64,000 bases of DNA from Actinomadura sp. K4S16. GTDB taxonomy: Bacteria > Actinomycetota > Actinomycetes > Streptosporangiales > Streptosporangiaceae. A program made the translations under genes and the position numbers. The stretch is from NCBI RefSeq assembly GCF_008327685.1, contig NZ_BDDE01000011.1, forward strand, positions 1 to 64,000, written 5' to 3'. How positions within the stretch are numbered: the stretch's first letter is position 1; every line of letters starts with the position of its first letter. Shown here in pieces: positions 33,570 to 43,433 of the stretch. Under the pieces are notes generated by a model. It had not been told where the DNA came from. It made no database searches and saw only the letters and a list, made by a program, of their open reading frames with translations.

Positions 33570-36500
33570 ATGATCGGTGACGGTCCGGGCGTCCGGCCGG
33601 GCAGCTTCTGGGAGCGGCTCGCCCCCACCGACCGGCAGGCGCTGCGCGCCATGGGCCGGCGCACCGACATCCCGCCCGGCGGCATGCTCTGCCACCAGGG
33701 GACGGTCGCGCCGGCCGTCTACGTGGTGTTCAAGGCGTCGCCGCGGTCCGCGAGCAACGCGGTGGCCAAGGAGTTCGTGGACTCCAGCGACGGCGACGAG
33801 TCGATCATCGAGCTGTTCGGCGCGGGGGACCTGGTCGGCGTCCTCGCGCCGTGGGGGCACCCGCAGCGCGGCACGGTCGCCGCGCTGGACCACGTGACGG
33901 CGCTGCGCGTGGACCGCGGCAAGTTCCGCAGCCTGCTGGCGGCGAGCCCGCAGGTCGCCGAGGCGATGATGCACGCGATCTCCGAGAGCGTCACCTACGG
34001 GGGCCGCCGGCACGCGGTGCGGGCCGCGGACCATCCCCAGCGGCTCGCCTACCACCTGCTGGAGCTGGCGCACCGGTTCGGCGAGCCCGCCGCCGGCCAG
34101 GGGACGCGGATCCCCCTGCGGCTCAGCCAGGCGGAGCTGGCGAACTGGGCGGGGATCTCCCGCGAGACGCTGGTGCGGTGGTTCCGGTCGTGGCGGGCGA
34201 AGGGGATCCTCGACCAGCGGGCCCGCCCGCTGACCGTCCTCGACCTCGAACGGCTCCGCCGCGCCGCGAGCCCCTGGGGGGACGAGTGGCCGGCCGCCGA
34301 GCCCGAGCGGTCGCCGGGGGACGCGGCGGGCCGGGACGCCGGCGCCGGGATCGCGGCGCGCGAACCGGTGCGCCTGGAGACCCCGGCCGGGCCGCCCGCC
34401 GTGCGGCTCCCCGCCGACAACCCCTACTTCGCCGGCCGCGCGGTCAGCCTGGGCAAGCTCGACCTGCTGGTCGGCCAGTCGGTGTGGCCGCGCGCGGTCG
34501 TCGTCCAGGGGATGGCGGGCGTCGGCAAGACCACGCTGGCGCTGCACTGGGCGCACCGGGTCGCCGACCGCTTCCCCGACGGCGTCCTGTTCACCGACCT
34601 GCGCGGCACGTCCCGCAGCCCCGTCACCCCGGCGGAGGCCATGGGGCAGGTGCTGCGCGCGGCGGGCGTGCCGGGCGACCAGGTCCCGCGGACGCAGGCG
34701 GAGCTGGCGGCGCAGTGCCGGTCGCTGCTCGGCGACCGCCGGATGCTGCTGATCCTCGACAACGCCGCGCGGCCAGAGCAGATCAGGCCGCTGCTGGCGG
34801 CGATGGCCTCCGGGCTGGTGGTCGTGACGAGCCGGCGGCGGCTGCCGGCCCTGCTCGAAGGCGCCGACGTCCGGACGCTGGAGCTGCGGGAGATGGCGAC
34901 GCAGGAGGCCGTGGACCTCATCTCCAACGTCCTCGGCCCGGGCGACCCCCGCCTCCGCGAGGAGGACAAGGCGGTCGAGCGGCTCGCCCGCGAATGCGGC
35001 CACCTGCCGCTCGCGCTCGGCGTCATGGCCGGCCGGCTGGCCGAGAACCCCGGCGAGTCGATCGCCGGGACCGTCCGGGAGCTGGCCGCCCGGGACGTGC
35101 AGGACGCCGCGCTGTACGGGCCGGGCCTCGCGGGGGCGGGCCTGGGCGACGGCGCGGCGCCCGGCACGTCCGGGACGGCGCTGCTGGCCGTCCTCAGCCC
35201 GACATTCGACGTCGCCTACCGGAGCCTGGGCCGCGGGCAGCGCGAGGCGTTCCGCAGGCTCGGCCTCGTCGCAGGCCCCGACTTCACGCCCACCGCCCTC
35301 GCCGCCTTGCAGGACGGCTCGGTCGACGAGGCGCGCGAATGCCTGGAGGGGCTCCGCCAGGCGTACCTGGTGCACGACGTGGGGCCGGACCGCTACCGGA
35401 TGCACGACCTGCTACGCGAATTCGCGCGGGAGAGGGGACTGCGCGAGGACTCCGACGGCGAGCTCCAGGCGGCGCAGCGGCGGCTGCTGGCCTCCTACCT
35501 CGCGGAGGCGCGCGCGGCGGGGGACGCCCTGGCGCGGCGGTCCCGGCCGAGGGCCCACGCGGTCGAGGGGCGGCGCCGCGCCTCCACCGCCGCCGAGCGC
35601 GCCGCCGGGCTCGCCTGGTTCGAGGCCGAGCGGCGCAACCTGGTCGCCGCGGTGCACCAGGCCGCCCGGCTCGGCCTGCACCGGACGTGCTGGGAGCTCG
35701 CCGACGCGCTGTTCGACTTCCAGGAGTTCCGCCGCTACAGCGAGGACGCCATCGCCGTCCACCAGGCGGGCCTGCACGCCGCCCGCAGCGAGGAGGACTG
35801 GGCGGCCGCGGCCGTCATGCTCCACAACCTGGCGATGGCGCACTTCGGGGTGGGCGACTCCGTCCAGGCCATCGGGTACGGGGAGGACGCGCGGCGCGGA
35901 TTCCGGGCCGTCGACCCGCCCGACCTCTACGGGGAGGCCGCCGCGCTCGCCACCCTCGCCCACGTACATGTGGTGCTGGGCCGCTACCCGACGGCGATCG
36001 ACCACGCGCGGCGCTCCCTCGCCGTCCACGGGGAACTGCGAGACGACGCGGGAACGGCCAAGGGCCACGACATCCTGGCCCGGGCGCACCTGGGCCTCGG
36101 CGCCTACGAGACGGCCTTGGACCACGCCGCGAAGGCGCTCGGCGTCCGCCGCCGGACAGAAGACCAGCCGGGCGTCGCCGAGACCCTGCTCACCGTGGCC
36201 CAGGTGCACCGCCGCCAAGGGAACGTCCACGGCGCGGTCTCCCACGCCCTTGAGGCGCTGGCCATCCGGCAGGAACTCGCCGACATGCACGGCGCCGCGC
36301 AGGCGCTGACGGAGCTGGCGCGGATGAACGCCGCGCTCGGTCTGCGGGACCTGGCGCAGCAGGACGCCGAACAGGCGCTCCACACCTACCGCGCCCTGGG
36401 TGCCCGCCACGGCGAGGCGCGCGCGCTGACCACCCTCGGCATGCTCATGTGCGAGGCGACGCGGTTCGCCGAGGCGTTCACCTACTGCGGGCAGGCGCTG

Positions 36501-37385
36501 CGGCTGCACCGCGACACCAGCGACCGGCACGGCGAGGCCGAGACGCTCGCGCAGATCGGGATCGTCCACTGGCGCCTCGGCCGGTACCGCGAGGCCCGCG
36601 AGCACCTCCTGCGCGCCCTGGAGATCCGCAGGGAGATCGGCGACCAGCACGGCGAGGCCCACGACCTGGAGCACCTCTCGGTGGTGATGCGTCGCCTCGG
36701 ACGCCACCAGGAGGCGTTCATCCTCGGCCTGGAGGCGCTGGACCTGTGGCACCGCCTCGGCGCGCGGGGCGGAATGGCCGGCACGCTCGGCAGCCTGGCC
36801 CGCACGTACTCGGCGCTCGGCCTGCCCGAGGACGCCGAGCGCGCCGCGCGGCAGGCGCTCGGCCTCCGCGAGTCCGGCGGCGACTGGTACGGCCTCGGCG
36901 TCGGCATGGACACGCTCGCCGCCGTGCTGCGCCGCGCCGGCCGCCCCGAGGAGGCCCTGGAGCGGGAGGTGGAGGCGCTGCGGATCCTCGGCGAGGTCGG
37001 CGACCGGCACAGCGAGGCCGTCGGGCTCGTCCACCTCGCCGCCATCCACCTCGACCTCGGCCGCGCCGGCGAGGCCCTGGCCACCGGGCGGCGCGCCGGC
37101 GACCTCGCCGCCGAGCTCGGCGCCACCCGCGAGCAGGCCCAGGCCCTGCGCACCATGGCCCGCGCGTCCCAGCTGCTCGGCGAGCACGACCGCGCGGTGG
37201 AGCACGTCACCGCCGAGATCGCCATCCGCCGCGACACCGACGACCAGCGGGGGCTGCGGCGGGCGCTGGAACTGCTGCGCGAATCCCACCTGGCCCTCGG
37301 CGACCAGGCCGCGGCCGCGGACTGCGGCCGGCGCGTCCGCGCCCTCGACGGCCTCCTCGCCTCCGAGAGATCCCTCGACATGTGA
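33570..37385 (+). CDS. CRP-type regulator fused to NB-ARC NTPase and TPR array
   Basis: 1271 residues. Residues about 10-145: cyclic-nucleotide-binding fold (FWERLAPTDRQALRAMGRR, GAGDLVGVLAPWGHPQRGTVAAL). The phosphate-cassette Arg is kept, but the usual Glu of GEL is Val. Residues 165-235: CRP winged helix (LSQAELANWAGISRETLVRWFRSW). Residues about 285-560: NB-ARC, with Walker A GMAGVGKTT (near 314), Walker B RMLLILDNA, VVVTSRRRLPAL and HLPLALGVMAG; then YRMHDLLREFARERG. From about 680 to the end: some 13 TPR-like repeats. It has the plan of SARP/AfsR-type STAND regulators, with a CRP module in place of the SARP domain. GGGAGG precedes ATG 33570. Confidence 0.88.
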   Translation: MIGDGPGVRPGSFWERLAPTDRQALRAMGRRTDIPPGGMLCHQGTVAPAVYVVFKASPRSASNAVAKEFVDSSDGDESIIELFGAGDLVGVLAPWGHPQRGTVAALDHVTALRVDRGKFRSLLAASPQVAEAMMHAISESVTYGGRRHAVRAADHPQRLAYHLLELAHRFGEPAAGQGTRIPLRLSQAELANWAGISRETLVRWFRSWRAKGILDQRARPLTVLDLERLRRAASPWGDEWPAAEPERSPGDAAGRDAGAGIAAREPVRLETPAGPPAVRLPADNPYFAGRAVSLGKLDLLVGQSVWPRAVVVQGMAGVGKTTLALHWAHRVADRFPDGVLFTDLRGTSRSPVTPAEAMGQVLRAAGVPGDQVPRTQAELAAQCRSLLGDRRMLLILDNAARPEQIRPLLAAMASGLVVVTSRRRLPALLEGADVRTLELREMATQEAVDLISNVLGPGDPRLREEDKAVERLARECGHLPLALGVMAGRLAENPGESIAGTVRELAARDVQDAALYGPGLAGAGLGDGAAPGTSGTALLAVLSPTFDVAYRSLGRGQREAFRRLGLVAGPDFTPTALAALQDGSVDEARECLEGLRQAYLVHDVGPDRYRMHDLLREFARERGLREDSDGELQAAQRRLLASYLAEARAAGDALARRSRPRAHAVEGRRRASTAAERAAGLAWFEAERRNLVAAVHQAARLGLHRTCWELADALFDFQEFRRYSEDAIAVHQAGLHAARSEEDWAAAAVMLHNLAMAHFGVGDSVQAIGYGEDARRGFRAVDPPDLYGEAAALATLAHVHVVLGRYPTAIDHARRSLAVHGELRDDAGTAKGHDILARAHLGLGAYETALDHAAKALGVRRRTEDQPGVAETLLTVAQVHRRQGNVHGAVSHALEALAIRQELADMHGAAQALTELARMNAALGLRDLAQQDAEQALHTYRALGARHGEARALTTLGMLMCEATRFAEAFTYCGQALRLHRDTSDRHGEAETLAQIGIVHWRLGRYREAREHLLRALEIRREIGDQHGEAHDLEHLSVVMRRLGRHQEAFILGLEALDLWHRLGARGGMAGTLGSLARTYSALGLPEDAERAARQALGLRESGGDWYGLGVGMDTLAAVLRRAGRPEEALEREVEALRILGEVGDRHSEAVGLVHLAAIHLDLGRAGEALATGRRAGDLAAELGATREQAQALRTMARASQLLGEHDRAVEHVTAEIAIRRDTDDQRGLRRALELLRESHLALGDQAAAADCGRRVRALDGLLASERSLDM

Positions 37386-37490
37386 CGGACGACCTGGTCG
37401 GTCCGCGCGGGGCCGCGTTCACTGGACCGCGAGGCACCCGATCATGAAAGGCCGCGGCCCGGCCGGATGCGGGTCCGGTGAGGAGGCGAG

Positions 37491-38189
37491 ATGCACACCA
37501 CCCGGTTCTGGGACGCGCTGACCCCCCGCGCCCGGGAGGCCCTGCGGCGGGCGGGCGCCCCGGTGGTGATCCGGCCCGGGGCGTTCCTCACGCGCGAGCA
37601 CACCCGCGCGTCCCAGGTCTTCGTCCTGCGCTCCGGGGCGGTGAAGGTGTGGGTGGACCGTGACGGCGACGTCGCGATCCTCGACGTCCTCGGGCCGGGC
37701 GACCTGGTCGGGGAGCTGGAGGCGGTGGACGGCGGCGTCCGGCACGCCAACGCCGAGGCGCTGACCCGGGTGGAGGCCGTCGTGCTGCCCGCCGCGCGCT
37801 TCCGCGGCGTCCTGGACGCCGAGCCCGGCGCGGTGTGGGCCGTCGCCGCCGTCCTCGCCGAGCGGCTCCGCGACGCCAACGAGCTGCGCGTCGCGCACTT
37901 CCCCGACGACCCCGAGCGCCGCCTCGCCGGCCGGCTCCTGCGGCTGGCGGCGCGGTTCGGCTCCCCGGTCAAGCGGGAGCGCCCGGACGGCGTGACCGAG
38001 GAGGGCGTCCTCGTCCGGGTGCCGTTCACCCAGCAGGACCTCGGCCGCTGGGCCGGCATGGGCCGCCGCAAGGTCGCGCAGATCCTCGCGACCGAGCCCG
38101 TGCGCGGCAGCGTGACCGTCGCCCGCAGCGCGATCGCCGTCCGCTCGGCGGACGCCCTGCGCCGGCTCGCCGGCGACGACCCGCCCTAG
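37491..38189 (+). CDS. CRP/FNR-family transcriptional regulator
   Basis: 232 residues. N-terminal cyclic-nucleotide-binding fold with PGDLVGELEAVDGGVRHANAEAL, which keeps the Gly-Glu-Leu of the cAMP phosphate cassette and an Arg eight residues on. A dimer helix (AVWAVAAVLAERLRDANELRVAHF) follows, and a C-terminal winged helix (FTQQDLGRWAGMGRRKVAQIL), which is unusual in having GRRK where CRP has SRET. It lies 105 bp after the CRP-NB-ARC gene on the same strand; GAGGAGGCGAG precedes the ATG. Ligand and targets unknown. Confidence 0.87.
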   Translation: MHTTRFWDALTPRAREALRRAGAPVVIRPGAFLTREHTRASQVFVLRSGAVKVWVDRDGDVAILDVLGPGDLVGELEAVDGGVRHANAEALTRVEAVVLPAARFRGVLDAEPGAVWAVAAVLAERLRDANELRVAHFPDDPERRLAGRLLRLAARFGSPVKRERPDGVTEEGVLVRVPFTQQDLGRWAGMGRRKVAQILATEPVRGSVTVARSAIAVRSADALRRLAGDDPP

Positions 38190-38216
38190 GCCCGACGTGC
38201 CCCAGAGCGGCGTCCC

Positions 38217-38981
38217 TCAGAAGCCCGACTCCTCCGGGAAACCCGACGGCTCGTGCGGCCAGGGCGGCGGCACCGGGAGCGGCCCGTCCGGGCGGAGATG
38301 CACGCCCGCGCCGTCCGACCGCCCGCTCAGCCAGCCCAGCAGCGCCCGCGCGGAGCCGGACGCCTCCGGGCCGCCGGGCGTCCAGCCGAGTTCGGCGGTC
38401 TCGCCGGAGTCGGTCGCGGTGATCCGGAGCCCGGCCACCTCGCCGAGGGCGTCCTTCGGCAGCGCCGCCATGTCCGCCAGCGTGGCCGCCGCGGACCACC
38501 GGACGTAGGGCTCGGGCCAGTCGGCGGGGCCGTACCCGGCGGCGAGGTCGACGTGGTGGGCCTCCACCTCGTTCCAGCGGCGGAACACCGTGTACCAGGC
38601 CGGATGGGGCCAGCCCGTCATCGCCCGCACCGGAGCGTTCCAGGCGCTCCCGGGCAGCGACCTGGCCTGCTCGGAGAACCGCGCCTGCGTCGCCCGGACG
38701 TCGGCGACCAGCTCGTCCCGGCCGCGCCCCGCGCCCGCGGCGACGTCGGCGTTGCGCCGCTCCAGGCTCGGGTACTGCGGGATCTCCGTCCCCGTGCGGG
38801 CCCCTTTGAGCAGGTTCCACAGGGAGTCGGCGTTGCGCGCGATGTGCGTCGCCACGTGCCCGCGGCTCCACCCCGGCAGCGCCGACGCGCCGCGCAGGGC
38901 GTCGTCGGCCAGCCCCTCCAGCGTCCGCGCGATCCGCTCCACGCCCGCGTCCAGCTCGTCGACCACGTCGCGCCAGTCCAT
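38217..38981 (-). CDS. DinB-like mycothiol-dependent maleylpyruvate isomerase family protein
   Basis: 254 residues from ATG 38981, preceded by GAGGAGGGG. Four-helix DinB-type metal fold with its three ligands visible: SRGHVATHIARNAD (His) and the pair in NEVEAHHVDLAAGY. The C-terminal domain is the MDMPI type (LRITATDSGETAELGWTPGGPEASGSARALLGWLSGR). Relatives include mycothiol-dependent maleylpyruvate isomerase and mycothiol S-transferases; the substrate here is unknown. Convergent with the CRP gene and divergent from the MBL gene at 39050. Confidence 0.87.
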   Translation of the reverse strand: MDWRDVVDELDAGVERIARTLEGLADDALRGASALPGWSRGHVATHIARNADSLWNLLKGARTGTEIPQYPSLERRNADVAAGAGRGRDELVADVRATQARFSEQARSLPGSAWNAPVRAMTGWPHPAWYTVFRRWNEVEAHHVDLAAGYGPADWPEPYVRWSAAATLADMAALPKDALGEVAGLRITATDSGETAELGWTPGGPEASGSARALLGWLSGRSDGAGVHLRPDGPLPVPPPWPHEPSGFPEESGF

Positions 38982-39049
38982 GACCCCTCCTCGGCGAAAA
39001 GGACGCTCCATCCTGTCGCACCGGCCCGGCCCGCGCCAGACTGGTGATC

Positions 39050-39841
39050 ATGGAGCTTCCGATCTGCGTGACGTGCGGCGTCCAGTACGCCGGGCCCCGC
39101 CCCGACTGCCCGATCTGCGAGGACGAGCGGCAGTACGTCGGCTGGGAAGGCCAGAAATGGACGACCCTGGAGGAACTGCGCGCGGACCACCGCGGCCGCG
39201 TCGCCGAGGAGGGCCCGGACGTCATCGGGATCGGCACCGAGCCGTCCACCGCCATCGGCCAGCGCGCCCTCCTCCTGCGCGCCCCCTCCGGCAACGTCCT
39301 GTGGGACATGGTCACCCACATCGACGACGACCTGGTGCGCCGGGTGAACGAGCTCGGAGGCGTCTCCGCGATAGCGATCAGCCACCCGCACTTCTACGGC
39401 AGCATGATCGAGTGGGCGCGCGCCTTCGACGCGCCCGTCTACATCCACGAGGCCGACCGCCGATGGGTGCCCCGCCCGGACGACGCGGTCGTCTTCTGGT
39501 CGGGCGACACCCGCGAACTGGCCGACGGCCTCACGCTGGTCAACGCCGGCGTCCACTTCGCCGGGGGCCAGGTGCTGCACTGGCGCGACGCCCGCGCGCT
39601 CTTCTCCGGCGACATCCTGACGGTCGTCAACGACCGCGACTGGGTGAGCTTCATGTACTCCTATCCGAACTTCATCCCGGAGCGTCCGCGCACGGTCCGC
39701 CGCGCCCTGCGCCTGCTGGAGCCTTACGACTTCGACCGCGTCTACGGCGCCTGGTGGAAGAAGGTCGTGTACACCGACGGCAAGGACGCCGTCCGCCGCT
39801 CCGCCGAGCGCTACCTCTCCTTCGCGCTCGACGACGAGTGA
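39050..39841 (+). CDS. MBL-fold hydrolase with N-terminal zinc ribbon
   Basis: 263 residues from ATG 39050; GTG 39044 is an alternative. The first 25 residues hold a small four-Cys ribbon (CVTCGVQY...CPICEDE). An MBL-like domain follows, but the classic HxHxDH is replaced by SHPHFYGSMIEWA, with later ligands in VNAGVHFAGGQVLHW and LFSGDIL. It is therefore a divergent member that may bind one metal or none in the usual way. Monocistronic. Function unknown. Confidence 0.83.
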   Translation: MELPICVTCGVQYAGPRPDCPICEDERQYVGWEGQKWTTLEELRADHRGRVAEEGPDVIGIGTEPSTAIGQRALLLRAPSGNVLWDMVTHIDDDLVRRVNELGGVSAIAISHPHFYGSMIEWARAFDAPVYIHEADRRWVPRPDDAVVFWSGDTRELADGLTLVNAGVHFAGGQVLHWRDARALFSGDILTVVNDRDWVSFMYSYPNFIPERPRTVRRALRLLEPYDFDRVYGAWWKKVVYTDGKDAVRRSAERYLSFALDDE

Positions 39842-39918
39842 CCTGCGGGAACGCGGGCCGTGACGGGCGGCCGGGGAGGGGCGCGGGGTTCCCCCGGTGT
39901 TCCGGTGGCGGGCGGCGT

Positions 39919-39934
39919 TCGAACACGTGTACGG
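39919..39934. promoter_or_regulatory. LexA (SOS) box upstream of uvrA
   Basis: TCGAACACGTGTACGG agrees with the actinobacterial SOS box (CGAAC-N4-GTTCG) at all core positions but one (GTACG for GTTCG). It is about 170 bp upstream of the uvrA start. uvrA is a known SOS gene, so DNA damage induction through LexA is likely. The 260-bp interval holds no other gene. Confidence 0.65.
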
Positions 39935-40101
39935 TGCGATGGTGCCGTCCGGACCGCTCGGACGGCCGGGTAGCGTCATGAAATGCAGCGGCGCGCGCCG
40001 CTGTTGAGAACTCGGGGCATCCTGTCGCACCCCGTGGCTAGCCTTGATACCGAGCCGTATCCGCAGATCGCCGCGCCCAGAAGAGGAACCGGAAGTACGC
40101 C

Positions 40102-42939
40102 GTGCATGACCGACTCATCGTGCGTGGAGCGCGCGAGCACAACCTGAAGGACGTCTCGCTCGACCTCCCGCGGGACGCCATGATCGTGTTCACCGGTCTG
40201 TCCGGTTCGGGGAAGTCCAGCCTGGCCTTCGACACGATCTTCGCCGAGGGGCAGCGCCGGTACGTGGAGTCGCTGTCCGCCTACGCCCGGCAGTTCCTCG
40301 GGCAGATGGACAAACCCGACGTCGACTTCATCGAGGGCCTGTCGCCCGCGGTCTCGATCGACCAGAAGTCCACCAGCAAGAACCCCCGGTCCACGGTCGG
40401 GACGATCACCGAGGTCTACGACTACCTGCGGCTGCTCTACGCGCGGATCGGGCACCCGCACTGCCCCGAGTGCGGCCGGCCGATCAGCCGGCAGGCGCCG
40501 CAGCAGATCGTCGACCGGGTGCTGGAGCTGGAGCAGGGCACCCGGTTCCAGGTGCTGGCGCCGGTGATCCGCGGCCGCAAGGGCGAGTACCTGGAGCTGT
40601 TCCGCGAGCTGCAGTCCAAGGGCTACTCGCGGGCGCTGGTCGACGGGCGGATGATCCGGCTGGACGAGCCGCCCAAGCTGAAGAAGCAGGAGAAGCACGA
40701 CATCTCCGTCGTGGTCGACCGGCTCTCGGTGAAGGACTCGGCCCGGCAGCGGCTCGCCGACTCGGTGGAGACGGCGCTCGGCCTGGCGGGCGGCACGATC
40801 GTCCTCGACTTCGTCGACCTCCCCGAGGACGACGAGCACCGCACCCGGATGTACTCCGAGCACCTCTACTGCCCCTACGACGACCTGTCGTTCGAGGAGC
40901 TCGAGCCGCGGTCCTTCTCGTTCAACTCGCCTTACGGCGCCTGCCCCGACTGCACCGGGCTCGGGACGCGCATGGAGGTCGACCCCGAGCTCGTCGTCCC
41001 CGACGGGGAGCTGACGCTGGGCGAGGGCGCGATCCAGCCGTGGTCCAACGGACACGTGAGCGACTACTTCCTGCGGCTGCTGTCGGCCCTGGGCGACGCC
41101 ATGGGCTTCGACCTGAACACCCCGTGGGACAAGCTGCCCGCCAAGGCGCGCAAGGCCGTCCTGAACGGCCACGAGACGCAGGTCCACGTCCGCTACAAGA
41201 ACCGCTACGGCCGGACGAGGTCCTACTACACGGCCTACGAGGGCGTCGTCCCCTACATCCAGCGGCGGCACGCCGAGTCCGAGAGCGACTCCAGCCGGGA
41301 GCGGTTCGAGGGCTACATGCGCGAGATCCCGTGCCCGACGTGCGAGGGCGCCCGGCTCAAGCCGGTCGTGCTCGCGGTCACCATGGGCGGGATGTCGATC
41401 GCCGAGGTCGCCGCTATGCCGATCGGCGAGGCCGCGAAGTTCCTGCTCGCGCTCGAGCTGAACGAGCGCGAGCGGCACATCGCCGAGCGCGTCCTCAAGG
41501 AGGTCAACGCCCGGCTCGGCTTCCTGCTGGACGTCGGCCTCGACTACCTCACCCTCGACCGGGCGTCGGCCACGCTCGCCGGCGGCGAGGCGCAGCGCAT
41601 CCGGCTGGCGACGCAGATCGGCTCCGGCCTGGTCGGTGTCCTTTACGTCCTTGACGAGCCGTCCATCGGCCTGCACCAGCGCGACAACCACCGGCTGCTG
41701 GAGACGCTGCTCCGGCTGCGCGACATGGGCAACACCCTGATCGTCGTCGAGCACGACGAGGACACCATCGCCGCCGCCGACTGGATCGTCGACATCGGCC
41801 CGCGCGCGGGCGAGCACGGCGGCGAGATCGTCGTCTCCGGCACGGTCGAGGACCTCAAGAAGTCCGAGCGCTCGCTGACCGGCGCCTACCTGGACGGGCG
41901 CCGCGAGATCGCCGTCCCGCAGATCCGGCGGCCGCGCACCAAGGGCCGCGAGGTGACGGTCAAGGGCGCCCAGCAGAACAACCTCCGCGGCGTGGACGTC
42001 GCGTTCCCGCTCGGCGTCCTCACCGCCGTGACCGGAGTGTCGGGGTCCGGCAAGTCGACGCTGGTCAACGACATCCTCTACAACTCGCTGGCGAAGAAGC
42101 TGAACGGGGCGAAGACCGTCCCGGGCAAGCACAAGCGCGTCAACGGCGTCGACCAGCTCGACAAGGTCGTGCACGTCGACCAGTCGCCGATCGGCCGCAC
42201 CCCGCGGTCCAACCCGGCCACCTACACCGGCGTGTTCGACCACATCCGCAAGCTGTTCGCGCAGACCACCGAGGCGAAGGTGCGCGGCTACCAGCCCGGC
42301 CGGTTCTCCTTCAACGTCAAGGGCGGCCGCTGCGAGAACTGCTCCGGCGACGGCACCATCAAGATCGAGATGAACTTCCTGCCGGACGTCTACGTCCCGT
42401 GCGAGGTCTGCCACGGCGCCCGCTACAACCGGGAGACCCTGGAGGTCCACTACAAGGGCAAGACGATCTCCGAGGTGCTCGACATGCCGATCGAGCAGGC
42501 CACCGAGTTCTTCGAGCCGATCACGGCGATCCACCGGCACCTGAAGACGCTGAACGACGTCGGCCTCGGCTACGTGCGGCTCGGCCAGCCCGCCCCGACC
42601 CTGTCCGGCGGCGAGGCCCAGCGCGTCAAGCTGGCCTCCGAGCTCCAGAAGCGCTCCACCGGCCGCACCGTCTACGTGCTGGACGAGCCGACCACGGGCC
42701 TGCACTTCGAGGACATCCGCAAGCTCCTCGGCGTGCTGAACGGCCTGGTCGACAAGGGCAACACCGTCATCGTCATCGAGCACAACCTCGACGTCGTCAA
42801 GACCGCCGACTGGATCATCGACATGGGCCCCGAGGGCGGTTCCCGCGGCGGCACGGTCGTCGCCACCGGCACCCCCGAGGACGTCGCCGAGGTCGAGGCC
42901 AGCCACACCGGCCAGTTCCTCAAGAAGATCCTCGGATAG
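40102..42939 (+). CDS. uvrA: Excinuclease ABC subunit A
   Basis: 945 residues, the usual length. First ABC unit: Walker [20 protein letters not shown], first zinc finger in [10 protein letters not shown], second zinc module YCPYDDLSF...CPDCTGLG, and signature [37 protein letters not shown]. Second unit: [16 protein letters not shown], zinc finger [29 protein letters not shown] and [39 protein letters not shown]. It recognises damage with UvrB in nucleotide excision repair. GTG start; LexA box upstream. uvrC lies 2 kb downstream in a separate operon. Confidence 0.97.
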   Translation: MHDRLIVRGAREHNLKDVSLDLPRDAMIVFTGLSGSGKSSLAFDTIFAEGQRRYVESLSAYARQFLGQMDKPDVDFIEGLSPAVSIDQKSTSKNPRSTVGTITEVYDYLRLLYARIGHPHCPECGRPISRQAPQQIVDRVLELEQGTRFQVLAPVIRGRKGEYLELFRELQSKGYSRALVDGRMIRLDEPPKLKKQEKHDISVVVDRLSVKDSARQRLADSVETALGLAGGTIVLDFVDLPEDDEHRTRMYSEHLYCPYDDLSFEELEPRSFSFNSPYGACPDCTGLGTRMEVDPELVVPDGELTLGEGAIQPWSNGHVSDYFLRLLSALGDAMGFDLNTPWDKLPAKARKAVLNGHETQVHVRYKNRYGRTRSYYTAYEGVVPYIQRRHAESESDSSRERFEGYMREIPCPTCEGARLKPVVLAVTMGGMSIAEVAAMPIGEAAKFLLALELNERERHIAERVLKEVNARLGFLLDVGLDYLTLDRASATLAGGEAQRIRLATQIGSGLVGVLYVLDEPSIGLHQRDNHRLLETLLRLRDMGNTLIVVEHDEDTIAAADWIVDIGPRAGEHGGEIVVSGTVEDLKKSERSLTGAYLDGRREIAVPQIRRPRTKGREVTVKGAQQNNLRGVDVAFPLGVLTAVTGVSGSGKSTLVNDILYNSLAKKLNGAKTVPGKHKRVNGVDQLDKVVHVDQSPIGRTPRSNPATYTGVFDHIRKLFAQTTEAKVRGYQPGRFSFNVKGGRCENCSGDGTIKIEMNFLPDVYVPCEVCHGARYNRETLEVHYKGKTISEVLDMPIEQATEFFEPITAIHRHLKTLNDVGLGYVRLGQPAPTLSGGEAQRVKLASELQKRSTGRTVYVLDEPTTGLHFEDIRKLLGVLNGLVDKGNTVIVIEHNLDVVKTADWIIDMGPEGGSRGGTVVATGTPEDVAEVEASHTGQFLKKILG

Positions 42940-42992
42940 CCGCGGGGCCGGGCCGGTGCGGAGCGGTCGGACCCGTCCACCAAGATGGAGCC

Positions 42993-43433
42993 ATGGGAGA
43001 TGAAGTGACGCCCGGGGCCCCAGCGGCCACCGGGGGCGGGGGAGTCGGCCGGCGCGCGGTGCTGTGCGGGGCCGGAGCCGTGGGCGCCGCGGCGCTCGCC
43101 GGATGCGCGTCCGGCGGCGGGGAGAAGTCCGCCGCGGACCTCAAGGGCAAGGAGATCGCGAAGGCCGCCGACGTCCCGGTCGGGGGCGGCAAGGTCAACG
43201 CGGCCGATAAGGTCGTGGTGACCCAGCCGACCCAGGGCGCCTTCAAGGCGTTCACGGCGGTGTGCACCCACCAGGGCTGCACGGTCGGCGGGGTGTCGAA
43301 CGGGGTGATCAAGTGCCCCTGCCACGGCAGCGAGTTCAGGATCGCCGACGGGTCGGTGCAGAAGGGCCCCGCGACGAAGCCGCTCAAGGAGTACCCCGTC
43401 CAGGCCAAGGGCGGCGGCATCGTCGTCACCTGA
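42993..43433 (+). CDS. Rieske [2Fe-2S] lipoprotein
   Basis: 146 residues. Twin Arg followed by a hydrophobic stretch and lipobox (GRRAVLCGAGAVGAAALAGC), so exported and probably lipid-anchored. The Rieske cluster ligands are C-T-H-Q-G-C and C-P-C-H-G-S-E-F. Small proteins of this type occur widely in actinobacteria near uvrA; the electron partner is unknown. The stop codon lies in the first unit of a 16-bp tandem repeat. Confidence 0.9.
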   Translation: MGDEVTPGAPAATGGGGVGRRAVLCGAGAVGAAALAGCASGGGEKSAADLKGKEIAKAADVPVGGGKVNAADKVVVTQPTQGAFKAFTAVCTHQGCTVGGVSNGVIKCPCHGSEFRIADGSVQKGPATKPLKEYPVQAKGGGIVVT

